From Rhizobium glycinendophyticum (lineage in GTDB: Bacteria; Pseudomonadota; Alphaproteobacteria; Rhizobiales; Rhizobiaceae), in the NCBI RefSeq assembly GCF_006443685.1, contig NZ_VFYP01000001.1:2914001-2978000 (forward strand): DNA of 64,000 nt, read 5' to 3'. Both the position numbers and the translations under genes were made by a program. The notes under the pieces are model-generated. The model saw only the letters and a program-made list of their open reading frames with translations, ran no database searches and had not been told where the DNA came from. Below are positions 46,585-54,325 of this stretch, piece after piece (positions within the stretch are counted from its first letter, which is position 1; each line of letters opens with the position of its first letter).

Positions 46585-47775
46585 TCAGCCCCGGCGAAAC
46601 CGGTTGGCGCGATCGATTGCCTGCTTCTGCTGCTCCTCATTCAGGCCGAGGTAGAAATCCTCCAACGTCGGGTCTTTCAGACCAGCGCGACGAGACAGCA
46701 CATACCATTTGGCCGCCTCGACCGGATCGGGGGGCGTTCCGAGCGCGTTGATATAGACATGCGCGAGGCGATTTTGCGCCACGACATTGCCGCGCTTGGC
46801 CGCGATCGACAGCCAGCGGAAGCCACCTTCGTAATCACGCGGCCCATTGACGCCATTGACCAGCCACAGCCCCATGTCGAGCTGTGCGGTATCGAAACCC
46901 GCCCTGGCGGCGCGCTGCATCCATTCGCGGGTGCGCTTCTTCTTGTCCTCAGGCACATCCTTCAGCGCCGAATAGACCTGTGCCAGTGCATACTGCGCGT
47001 CCGCAATGCCCTGCTCGGCCGCCTTCTCATAATAGGGCATTGCGAGTTGCAGTCCGCGCACGCCGGGATTTTCCGAAACGAGGATCTGCGCCCAGTTGAA
47101 CTGGGCCGACCCATTACCGCCATCGGCAGCTTTCTTCATGTAGTCGTCGGCCTTGGCCTTGTCGCGCTCGACCAGTCGCCCCTCCATCAGGAGAAGCGCA
47201 TATTTGAACATGGCAGAGGTATCACCACCCTGTGCCGCCTGCGCATACCAGAAAGCGGCCCCCTTCGGATCACGCTTCACGCCCAGCCCCCGCGACATGA
47301 TTTCGGCCAGCAGCGTCTGCGCGGCGGGATCCCCGAGCTGTGCACGCGGCAGTGCCTTGTCCACAGCGGTCAGGAAAAGGCCGCGCTGGAAGGCACCGTA
47401 AGCCTCGTCCGGCTCGCCCTTGTATGGCTTTTCCGCCGGCAATGCCGGCAACGGCGCGCCCATGCGCAAGTAGATGTTGATCCCTTGCAGCGCGTCATCG
47501 GCCTTGTTGCCCGCCGTTACCTTGCCACCCTTGACCGGTGGAGGCGCGGCTTTCTTGTCACCACGGTCCAGAGCCGTCGCATCGCCATTGGTGCTGTCAT
47601 CGCGTTTGCCGCGATCGATATCGCCGGCATCGGAAGGATTGGCAGGCAGAATTGCCGGCGCATCGCCAATCTCCACGCCGTCTTCGCTTTGCTGAGCCAT
47701 GACAGGCATGCCCGCAAGGCAGAACCCGGTCAGGATGGCGAGAATCAGGCGAAGGGACGGAGATGAATGACGCAT
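46585..47775 (-). CDS. Exported Sel1/TPR-repeat protein
   Basis: A 396-residue protein with a signal peptide (cleaved near VMAQQ, about residue 28) and a polar linker with many Asp and Lys. At least five Sel1-like repeats follow from about residue 130 (AQTLLAEIMSRGLGVKRDPKGAAFWYAQAA; SAQFNWAQILVSENPGVRG; AQYALAQVYSALKDV; AQLDMGLWLVNGVNG; AQNRLAHVYINALG). Such repeats mediate protein contacts, often in envelope signalling (ExoR of rhizobia is one example). The start overlaps the stop of the ThiE-like gene by a few bases; a TTG four codons upstream is possible. Confidence 0.85.
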   Translation of the reverse strand: MRHSSPSLRLILAILTGFCLAGMPVMAQQSEDGVEIGDAPAILPANPSDAGDIDRGKRDDSTNGDATALDRGDKKAAPPPVKGGKVTAGNKADDALQGINIYLRMGAPLPALPAEKPYKGEPDEAYGAFQRGLFLTAVDKALPRAQLGDPAAQTLLAEIMSRGLGVKRDPKGAAFWYAQAAQGGDTSAMFKYALLLMEGRLVERDKAKADDYMKKAADGGNGSAQFNWAQILVSENPGVRGLQLAMPYYEKAAEQGIADAQYALAQVYSALKDVPEDKKKRTREWMQRAARAGFDTAQLDMGLWLVNGVNGPRDYEGGFRWLSIAAKRGNVVAQNRLAHVYINALGTPPDPVEAAKWYVLSRRAGLKDPTLEDFYLGLNEEQQKQAIDRANRFRRG

Positions 47776-47783
47776 TCCGCGGT

Positions 47784-48431
47784 TCAATCTTCAAACCGTG
47801 GCGCTTTTTCGTCAAGCTCGGCATTCACCCGCGCCACGATCGTCGCGGCATTGGCGGGATCCGCGAAGATCGCCTTGCCCAGCGCGACGAATTCGACTCC
47901 GGCTTCGGCCACGACGACGGCCGACGACGGATCGGTGCCGCCCATGACGATTGCAGGAATTTCAATCATCGCCGACCACCATTCGCCTAGCGCAATATTC
48001 TTCGAATGCGCCTCCGGCTTGATGTCGCCGTCGAGCTTGCCGAAGAAGATATAGTCCGGCTGCGTCTCGCCCATTTCCAGCGCATGGTGCCGGTCCATCG
48101 CATTGCCACCGCCGACGATGAGCTTCGGTGCATGTTTCTCGACGGCTTCGGCAAGGGTCTCGGCATTGCCGCTGATATGCAGTCCGTCGGCCTTCACGCG
48201 ACCTGCAACCCGGCTGTTGTCGACGATGAGCGCAGCGGCCCCCGCCTCCTGGATGACGGGCACAAGCAGTTCGGCATGCTTCTGGAACTCGCCGTCGTCC
48301 AGACCGTATTGTGGAATGATCACCGAGGCGACATCGCCGCCACACAGCGCATTGGCGACCGTCTCGGCGCGCATCGCCGGATCGGCAATGTCGGGAACGA
48401 TGAGGACGAGGCGGCAGCGGTCTTCGGTCAT
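47784..48431 (-). CDS. Divergent ThiE/TenI-like TIM-barrel protein
   Basis: A 215-residue protein resembling thiamine-phosphate synthase: LVLIVPDIADP at the first strand, ALIVDNSRVAGRVKADGLHISG, the YIFFGKLDGD strand, and IPAIVMGGTDPSSAVVVAEAGVEFVALGKAIF at the end. The catalytic landmarks of true ThiE are altered, for instance GLHISG in place of GxHLGQ and no GVSxH motif. It may therefore be a paralogue with another activity. ATG 48431 was chosen; the upstream 32 codons look non-coding. It precedes and overlaps the Sel1 gene. Confidence 0.72.
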   Translation of the reverse strand: MTEDRCRLVLIVPDIADPAMRAETVANALCGGDVASVIIPQYGLDDGEFQKHAELLVPVIQEAGAAALIVDNSRVAGRVKADGLHISGNAETLAEAVEKHAPKLIVGGGNAMDRHHALEMGETQPDYIFFGKLDGDIKPEAHSKNIALGEWWSAMIEIPAIVMGGTDPSSAVVVAEAGVEFVALGKAIFADPANAATIVARVNAELDEKAPRFED

Positions 48432-48534
48432 GCGGTGATATCCGTTTGCGGGACATTTCCACGACAGCGGAATTCGTCCTCGTTTTATCTCGTCAAATCC
48501 GATAGACCGCTCTTCCGAAAGGATCAACCGATCA

Positions 48535-49311
48535 ATGCTGACAGACCTTAACTTCTACGCCGTCGCCATTCCCGCTGTCGCACTGGTTGGCTTGTCCAAA
48601 GGAGGGCTCGGCGGCGCTTTCGCCTTGATCGGCGTGCCCTTGCTCGCGATCGCCGTGCCGCCAATGCAGGCGGCTGCGATCTTCCTGCCGATTCTTCTGG
48701 TGATGGACGCCGTGGCGCTGTGGGCCTGGCGCCGGCACAACAACCGGGCAACACTTTATGTCATGCTTCCGGGCGCCATCATCGGCATCATCCTCGGCTG
48801 GGCGACGTCAACGCTCGTCTCGCCCAATGCCATGCGCCTGGTCCTCGGCAGCATTTCGCTGATCTTTGCACTGCGCTACTTTATCGAAAGTTATGCTGCA
48901 CGGGACGGCGGAGAAAAGCCTCCAGCTCCCGAACGGCCAGTTGCCGGTTCCTTCTGGGGTGCCCTTGCCGGCTATTCGAGCTTCGTCGCCCATGCCGGCG
49001 GCCCGCCATTCCAAGTCTACACTCTACCATTGAAGCTCGACCCGAAGAGCTATACCGGCATGTCGACCCGCTTCTTCGCCATCCTCAACGCGATCAAGGT
49101 CATCCCCTATTTTGCCCTGGGCGAACTCGACAGCACCAATCTTACCCTGTCCGCCGTACTCCTGCCCGTGGCCCTTGTCTCGACCCTCATCGGCGCGAAG
49201 GTGGTTCACTACATGAAGCCGGCGATCTTCTATCCGCTGATGTATGGCATGGTTCTCATCGCCGGTGCGAAGCTCTTCTATGATGGCAGCACGGGCCTGC
49301 TCGGCCTTTGA
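48535..49311 (+). CDS. TauE/SafE-family sulfite/sulfonate permease-like protein
   Basis: A 258-residue membrane protein with about eight hydrophobic helices and the TauE/SafE repeat features (VALVGLSKGGLGGAFALIGVPLLAI at the start of half one; FVAHAGGPPFQVYTLPL opening half two). Family members export sulfite, sulfoacetate and similar anions. It is divergent from the ThiE-like gene. The substrate is unknown. Confidence 0.9.
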   Translation: MLTDLNFYAVAIPAVALVGLSKGGLGGAFALIGVPLLAIAVPPMQAAAIFLPILLVMDAVALWAWRRHNNRATLYVMLPGAIIGIILGWATSTLVSPNAMRLVLGSISLIFALRYFIESYAARDGGEKPPAPERPVAGSFWGALAGYSSFVAHAGGPPFQVYTLPLKLDPKSYTGMSTRFFAILNAIKVIPYFALGELDSTNLTLSAVLLPVALVSTLIGAKVVHYMKPAIFYPLMYGMVLIAGAKLFYDGSTGLLGL

Positions 49312-49380
49312 TCCGCAGATCCTTGCTGCACCGCACATCAACGCTTGCCGGACGCCGACCTTTGACATAACCTTTCGGTC

Positions 49381-49641
49381 ATGACGAACGCGGACCCTTT
49401 CATGGCGATCGCAGACCCGAACCGGCGGCACATCCTCGAGGATCTGCGCCGGGGAGCAAAGACCGTCAACGATCTGGCGAGCCGCCTGCCGATCAGCCGC
49501 CCCGCCGTGTCCCAGCACCTGAAAGCGCTTCTCGATGCCGGCTTGGTCGAGGTCACCGCCGAGGGTACCCGCCGCTTCTACAGCGTCCGCCGCCCCGGCT
49601 TCGACCGCATGAACCTCTGGCTCGATCAGTTCTGGTCCTGA
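49381..49641 (+). CDS. ArsR-type winged-helix transcription regulator
   Basis: An 86-residue protein, essentially one winged helix-turn-helix: MAIADPNRRHILEDL, then TVNDLASRLPISRPAVSQHLKALLDAGLVEV. It lacks the Cys/His metal sites of ArsR/SmtB metal sensors and resembles the small autorepressor type that pairs with SRPBCC or transport genes. It is 69 bases downstream of the permease gene and may regulate it. The ligand is unknown. Confidence 0.88.
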   Translation: MTNADPFMAIADPNRRHILEDLRRGAKTVNDLASRLPISRPAVSQHLKALLDAGLVEVTAEGTRRFYSVRRPGFDRMNLWLDQFWS

Positions 49642-49671
49642 CTCTTTGAAGTCCCGGAAAATTTCAGGCAA

Positions 49672-49706
49672 AGAAAAGCCCCGAAGTCCTTGGGAACTCC
49701 GGGGCG
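49672..49706 (-). terminator. Terminator of the minus-strand YdcH-like gene
   Basis: GCCCCGGAGTTCC and GGACTTCGGGGC pair on the minus strand and run into CTTTTCTTT. It lies between two converging genes and may act both ways. Confidence 0.7.
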
Positions 49707-49794
49707 GGGGAAGCTGACGGGCTGCTTCATGAATACATCGGGATCTCGGGAGCCCTTGCGGCCATTGGATCCCGGCGCAGCCGACATGGGAAGG

Positions 49795-49971
49795 TTAGTG
49801 GCGTGTGGAAGCCTTCAGGCGTTCCATTTCATCCTTGAGGCGCAGTTTCAGTCGCTTCAGTTCGGCGATCTGACGGTCGTCGACGGAGGGGGATGCCAGC
49901 GCGTCATGAAGCTGCTCTTCGAGCGCCCCATGCTTCTTCTGCAGCGAGTCAAGATGAGCCTGTATGGTCAT
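49795..49971 (-). CDS. YdcH family (DUF465) small protein
   Basis: A 58-residue helical protein, IQAHLDSLQKKHGALEEQLHDAL then RQIAELKRLKLRLKDEMERL, which is the DUF465/YdcH pattern of two short coiled-coil helices. Function is unknown. ATG 49971 gives the normal length. A second member lies 233 bases away on the opposite strand. Confidence 0.85.
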   Translation of the reverse strand: MTIQAHLDSLQKKHGALEEQLHDALASPSVDDRQIAELKRLKLRLKDEMERLKASTRH

Positions 49972-50204
49972 TTGATACGTCCTTCCTTGTCGCCTACCTC
50001 CAGCCCTCATCCGCTGGAGTTTCAGGCTTTGCGAAAGTAATGTGACATGAGAAATGCGGTTTGTCGAAGGCGATTTCGTGAAATCGACCCCGGAAAATCA
50101 GGGACAAGGATAACTTCCCGTTACCGGTATTTGATGATAGGAGCTTGCGCGAATCCACCGGGCATCCTTTAAGGATTGGCCACAGGGCGAAGATGGGGAA
50201 CAAG

Positions 50205-50408
50205 ATGGCCGATCAGGAACAGGCTGACATCCGGCTCTCGCTGGCGCGGCTTCGCCAGGAGCACGAGGACTACGACGCGGCGATCAATGCGATGATCTCG
50301 ACCGGCTGCGAGGCCCTGAGAATCCAGCGGATGAAGAAGAAGAAACTGGCGATCAAGGACCGGATCACCGCCCTTGAGGACCAGATCATTCCCGACATCA
50401 TCGCCTGA
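50205..50408 (+). CDS. YdcH family (DUF465) small protein, second copy
   Basis: A 67-residue protein: RLSLARLRQEHEDYDAAINAM, then EALRIQRMKKKKLAIKDRITALEDQI. It has the same two-helix layout as the divergent neighbour but a different sequence. ATG 50205 follows GGGGAA; ATG 50193 would add four residues. It ends 18 bases before purE and may be co-transcribed with purEK. Function is unknown. Confidence 0.85.
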   Translation: MADQEQADIRLSLARLRQEHEDYDAAINAMISTGCEALRIQRMKKKKLAIKDRITALEDQIIPDIIA

Positions 50409-50426
50409 GCCTTGAAGGACGTGAGC

Positions 50427-50927
50427 ATGACTGCTGACTGCCCGCCCGTCGCCATCATCATGGGAAGCCAGTCCGACTGGGAAACCATGAAGAACGCCGC
50501 CGATACGCTCGACGCACTCGGCGTCTCCTATGAAGCGCGCATCGTTTCGGCACATCGAACCCCAGACCGCATGTATGCCTTTGCCAAGGGCGCCCGTGAC
50601 GAAGGCTTCCAGGTGATCATTGCTGGTGCCGGCGGTGCCGCTCACCTGCCCGGCATGGTGGCTTCGCTCTCGCCCCTGCCCGTCTTCGGTGTGCCGGTCC
50701 AGTCGAAATCCATGTCTGGCCTCGACAGCCTCTATTCCATTGTCCAGATGCCGGCCGGCATCCCCGTCGGCACACTCGCTATCGGTCGCGCCGGTGCCGT
50801 AAACGCCGCTCTTATGGCTGCCCGTGTTCTGGCCCTGCATGACGACGAGCTGGCCGACCGGCTGGACGAATGGATCGCCCGCCAGGCAGGATCTGTCGCC
50901 GAATACCCGATGGACGAAACTCCATGA
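50427..50927 (+). CDS. purE: 5-(carboxyamino)imidazole ribonucleotide mutase PurE
   Basis: A 166-residue enzyme of purine synthesis that moves the carboxyl group from N5-CAIR to C4. The signature [14 protein letters not shown], the AHRTPDRM loop with the catalytic His, and the [11 protein letters not shown] loop are intact. ATG 50427 was chosen over an in-frame start five codons earlier. Its stop overlaps the purK start as ATGA, the usual coupled pair. Confidence 0.97.
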   Translation: MTADCPPVAIIMGSQSDWETMKNAADTLDALGVSYEARIVSAHRTPDRMYAFAKGARDEGFQVIIAGAGGAAHLPGMVASLSPLPVFGVPVQSKSMSGLDSLYSIVQMPAGIPVGTLAIGRAGAVNAALMAARVLALHDDELADRLDEWIARQAGSVAEYPMDETP

Positions 50928-51988
50928 CGGTGCGCACGATCGGCATCATCGGCGGCGGCCAGCTCGGCCGCATGCTGGCCATGGCGGCAGCCCGTCTGAA
51001 CTACCGCACAATTATCCTTGAGCCGCAGGCCGACAGCCCGGCAGCGCAGGTTGCCAACCGACAGATCACCGCCGCTTACGACGACCCGGCAGCACTGGCC
51101 GAACTCGCCCGCCTCTGCGACGTCGTAACCTATGAATTCGAAAACGTCCCCGTCACGGCCGCCGAACACCTGGCGAAGAGCGTCTCGGTCTATCCGCCGC
51201 CGAAGGCACTGGAAGTCGCCCAGGACCGACTGACGGAAAAGCGCTTCCTGAATGCATCCGGCATCGAGACCGCCCGCTTTCATGCCGTCGACAGCCAGAC
51301 CGAACTTGAGACGGCTCTTGCCGATTTCGGCGGCCAAGGTGTCTTGAAGACCTGCCGTTTTGGTTATGACGGCAAGGGCCAGAAGGTTTTCCGCAAGGGT
51401 GATACGGCCGACGGCGCCTACGAGGCCCTCGGTTCTGTCCCGCTCATTCTCGAAAGCTTCGTGCCCTTCGTGCGGGAAATCTCGATCATCGCCGCCCGCA
51501 GCCTCGACGGTCAGGTGCGCTGCTACGATCCGACCGAGAACGTTCATCGGGGCGGTATCCTGCACACCTCGACACAACCTGCCGCCATCACGCCGGAAAC
51601 GGCGACGGCGGCCCGCGAAGCCGCGACCAAGCTGCTTGATGGCTTGAACTACGTCGGCGTCGTCGGCATGGAGTTCTTCGTGCTCGACGACGGCCATCTG
51701 ATCGCCAACGAGATCGCCCCGCGCGTCCACAATTCCGGCCACTGGACGGAGGCTGCCTGCATCGTCTCGCAGTTCGAACAGCACATCCGCGCCGTCGCGG
51801 GCCTGACGCTGGGCGACCCTGTCCGCCACTCCGATTGCGTGATGACGAATCTGATCGGCGACGACATCGATTCTCTGCCCGCATGGCTCGCCAAGCCGAA
51901 TGTGCTGGTCCACCTCTATGGCAAGACCGAAGCCCGCCCCGGCCGCAAGATGGGTCATGTGACGGAAATCCTGCCTTTCCGGGACTGA
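50924..51988 (+). CDS. purK: 5-(carboxyamino)imidazole ribonucleotide synthase PurK
   Basis: A 354-residue ATP-grasp enzyme making N5-CAIR from AIR, bicarbonate and ATP, the substrate for PurE. N-terminal [16 protein letters not shown], then [28 protein letters not shown] (ATP-binding Gly-rich loop), [14 protein letters not shown], and the metal site [14 protein letters not shown]. The start overlaps purE by four bases. A GC-rich hairpin (52084-52101) follows about 95 bases downstream. Confidence 0.97.
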   Translation: MTVRTIGIIGGGQLGRMLAMAAARLNYRTIILEPQADSPAAQVANRQITAAYDDPAALAELARLCDVVTYEFENVPVTAAEHLAKSVSVYPPPKALEVAQDRLTEKRFLNASGIETARFHAVDSQTELETALADFGGQGVLKTCRFGYDGKGQKVFRKGDTADGAYEALGSVPLILESFVPFVREISIIAARSLDGQVRCYDPTENVHRGGILHTSTQPAAITPETATAAREAATKLLDGLNYVGVVGMEFFVLDDGHLIANEIAPRVHNSGHWTEAACIVSQFEQHIRAVAGLTLGDPVRHSDCVMTNLIGDDIDSLPAWLAKPNVLVHLYGKTEARPGRKMGHVTEILPFRD

Positions 51989-52083
51989 TATGCCGGGTTT
52001 TTTAGCCGTTTCGGCGGGGCAATACCGCCGGACAGGTTGACAGGCAGGCCCTGCTCGGGCTAATTGCCGCCAACTCTTCAGGG

Positions 52084-52105
52084 GCGCGCCCGGCGGCGCG
52101 CTTTT
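52084..52105 (+). terminator. Terminator after purEK
   Basis: GCGCGCC (52084-52090) and GGCGCGC (52095-52101) with a short loop, followed by TTTT. It separates purK from rpmJ. Confidence 0.7.
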
Positions 52106-52164
52106 GATTGTTTAGAACAGTGGGTGAATGACACATTCCCCGACAATCGTTGTGGACCAGAAAA

Positions 52165-52290
52165 ATGAAGATCAAGAACTCGCTGAAAGCGCTTAAGGCC
52201 CGTCATCGCGACAACCGTCTGGTTCGCCGCAAGGGCCGCGTATACATCATCAACAAGGCCAACCCGCGCTTCAAGGCCCGCCAGGGCTGA
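52165..52290 (+). CDS. rpmJ: 50S ribosomal protein L36 (zinc-free type)
   Basis: A 41-residue protein reading [20 protein letters not shown] and ending [13 protein letters not shown]. It has no Cys, so it lacks the zinc ribbon of the standard L36; this longer form matches the RpmJ2/YkgO type and is the normal L36 of many alphaproteobacteria. It sits between purK and a TPR protein gene, with its own short leader (52106-52164). A CCGGATCC/GGATCCGG hairpin at 52296-52315 follows the stop. Confidence 0.95.
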   Translation: MKIKNSLKALKARHRDNRLVRRKGRVYIINKANPRFKARQG

Positions 52291-52295
52291 AGACT

Positions 52296-52315
52296 GCCGG
52301 ATCCTTCAGGATCCG
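52296..52315 (+). terminator. Hairpin after rpmJ
   Basis: CCGGATCC, loop TTCA, GGATCCGG: a perfect 8-bp stem six bases after the rpmJ stop. No T run follows, so it may protect the 3' end rather than terminate. Confidence 0.45.
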
Positions 52316-52404
52316 GTTGACATGCAGGTTGCCCGCCGTCAAATGGCGTGTTGATATCGCAGAATTGAATTTGAAAGACGGCGCTGAGGGACTACCTTCC
52401 CTTC

Positions 52405-53103
52405 ATGCGCCGTTTTTCTTTGCGACTCGCTCCGAGCCTCCTTCTGGTCCCAGCCCTGCTGATTGCGGGAAGTTCTGTGGCGCAGACGCCTGACCAGCCG
52501 ATGCCGGCGCCGGTTCCGCCTGCCATGACGCCGGAATCACCTGCCACGCCTATCCCGACGCCCACCCCCGCCCCCGCGGCCAAAGAGGCGGCCATCGAGC
52601 AGGTACCGCTCAATCCGCCTGAGCCGCAGAGCATCGACCAGATGCTGAGCCAGCTGAAACGTGAGCGCGATCCTGATGCAGCCCGGGTGATCGCCAACGC
52701 CACCATGGCCGCCTGGAGCGAATCGAACAGCCCCACGGTCGACCTCCTGATGCAGTGGTCGGCCAAGGCGGCTGCCGAGAAGCGCAATGCCGCCGCCCTC
52801 GACTTCATCGACCAGGCAATCACCCTGAAGCCGGATTTTGTCGGCGGCTGGAACCAGCGTGCCACGCTGCATTTCACCATGGGCAATTACAAGAAGTCCG
52901 TCTCCGACATCGAGCACGTGCTGAAGCTGGAGCCCCGCCATTTCGGCGCAATCGCAGGCCTTGCGGGTATTCTGACCGAGCGCGGCAGCAAGCAGGCCGC
53001 CATGCAGGCCTGGGAACGTTATCTCGATATCTATCCGGCCGACCGCGAAGCGCAGGAAATCGTCGCCAAGCTCTCGGAAGAGCTGGCCGGGCAGAAGACG
53101 TAA
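52405..53103 (+). CDS. Exported TPR-repeat protein
   Basis: A 232-residue protein. It has a signal peptide (cleaved near SVAQT, residue 26), a Pro/Ala/Thr-rich linker (about 30-75) with repeated PTPTPAP-like units, and TPR repeats (about 85-220: AALDFIDQAITLKPDFVGGWNQRATLHFTM; KSVSDIEHVLKLEPRHFGAIAGLAGIL; AAMQAWERYLDIYP). It is probably a periplasmic scaffold. It stands alone before the hydrolase gene. Confidence 0.85.
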   Translation: MRRFSLRLAPSLLLVPALLIAGSSVAQTPDQPMPAPVPPAMTPESPATPIPTPTPAPAAKEAAIEQVPLNPPEPQSIDQMLSQLKRERDPDAARVIANATMAAWSESNSPTVDLLMQWSAKAAAEKRNAAALDFIDQAITLKPDFVGGWNQRATLHFTMGNYKKSVSDIEHVLKLEPRHFGAIAGLAGILTERGSKQAAMQAWERYLDIYPADREAQEIVAKLSEELAGQKT

Positions 53104-53190
53104 ACGCCACGAGCGGGACCATGGCTTGACTCTCAAGTCGAGAGCACGACTTCTGCAGGAGTACTTTTTTCGCCGCGAAAGTCCCGCCCC

Positions 53191-54261
53191 TTGCTCATCC
53201 TTCCCCGCCTCGGCCCGATCCTGCTCGGCATCCTCGTCTTGCTCGCCCTGCTGCTGGTGACGCTCGCCATCGTCACCGAGATCCGAGCCCGCGCCATCGA
53301 AGCGCAGTATCCGAACATCGGGACCCTGACCGATGTCGGCGGCTTCCGTCTCAACGCGCTGCACGTCCCCGCAGGGCCCGATGCAGACCTGCCCCCGATC
53401 GTCTTCATCCATGGCGCCTCCGGCAACCTGCGCGACCAGGCGGGCGCCTTTCTGGAGCCGCTCAGAGGCCGCGCGGAACTCCTCTTCGTCGATCGCCCCG
53501 GTCATGGCTATTCGGAGCGGGGCGGCCCCGAGAATGACACGCCCGACGGGCAGGCAAATGCCATCGCACGGCTCATGGAGATCAAGGGCATCGATCGGGC
53601 GATCATCGTCGGCCATTCCTTCGGTGGTGCGATTGCCGCGAGCTTCGGCGTGCTCCATCCTGACAAGGTCGAGGGATTGGTGTTCTTGGCCGCCGCTACC
53701 CATCCCTGGCCCGGCGGCGTCGACTGGTACTATCATCTGGCATCGGCGCCGGTGATCGGGCCGATCTTCTGCCATGCGGTCGCACTTCAGGCCGGCATGC
53801 CTCGGATAGAGCCGGCCACGGCGCATGTCTTCGCACCCAATCCGGTGCCGCCCTCCTATGTCGCCGACACCGGCCCGGCGCTGGTGCTGCGCCCCGCCAC
53901 CTTCCAGGCAAACGCGACCGACGTCGCCGGCCTCCTCGACTATGTCACGCGCTTTGCGCCCCGCTACCGCGAGATCAAGCGGCCGACAGTGATCATCACC
54001 GGAGACAGCGACGAGATCGTGCTGGAGGAGATCCATTCGAAAGGGCTCGCCCGCGACATCAGCGGTTCCGAACTGGTGTGGATCAAGGGCCTTGGGCACA
54101 AGCCGGATTACGTCGTCACTGACATCGTCATTGCTGCCCTGGAAAAGATTGCCGGCCAGTCCCGCGACCTCCAGACCATGGCGCGGGCAGCCGAACCCCG
54201 GATCGCGGCGAACCGCGTCGAACTGAAAGGATCAGCGCCTTCCCTGCAGGCGGGGCAATAA
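53191..54261 (+). CDS. Membrane-anchored alpha/beta hydrolase
   Basis: A 356-residue alpha/beta-hydrolase. An N-terminal membrane helix (about residues 8-28) is followed by the fold: PIVFIHGASGNLRDQ (oxyanion hole), FVDRPGHGYSERGG, nucleophile Ser in GHSFGGAIA, acid Asp in TGDSDEIV and His in GLGHKPDYV, so the triad is complete. The substrate is unknown, an ester or amide. No ATG fits; TTG 53191 is the likely start, so the exact N-terminus is uncertain. A terminator shared with pyk follows. Confidence 0.85.
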   Translation: MLILPRLGPILLGILVLLALLLVTLAIVTEIRARAIEAQYPNIGTLTDVGGFRLNALHVPAGPDADLPPIVFIHGASGNLRDQAGAFLEPLRGRAELLFVDRPGHGYSERGGPENDTPDGQANAIARLMEIKGIDRAIIVGHSFGGAIAASFGVLHPDKVEGLVFLAAATHPWPGGVDWYYHLASAPVIGPIFCHAVALQAGMPRIEPATAHVFAPNPVPPSYVADTGPALVLRPATFQANATDVAGLLDYVTRFAPRYREIKRPTVIITGDSDEIVLEEIHSKGLARDISGSELVWIKGLGHKPDYVVTDIVIAALEKIAGQSRDLQTMARAAEPRIAANRVELKGSAPSLQAGQ

Positions 54262-54273
54262 TCACTGCCCACG

Positions 54274-54300
54274 AAAAAAGCCGCCAGATGGCGGCTTTGA
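54274..54300 (-). terminator. Terminator of pyk (probably also of the hydrolase gene)
   Basis: AAAGCCGCC (54277-54285), loop AGAT and GGCGGCTTT form a perfect 9-bp stem. Read on the minus strand it is followed by a six-T run, as expected for pyk. The two genes converge here. Confidence 0.85.
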
Positions 54301-54325
54301 TCGAAGATAGAATGGCTTGCAGGCC

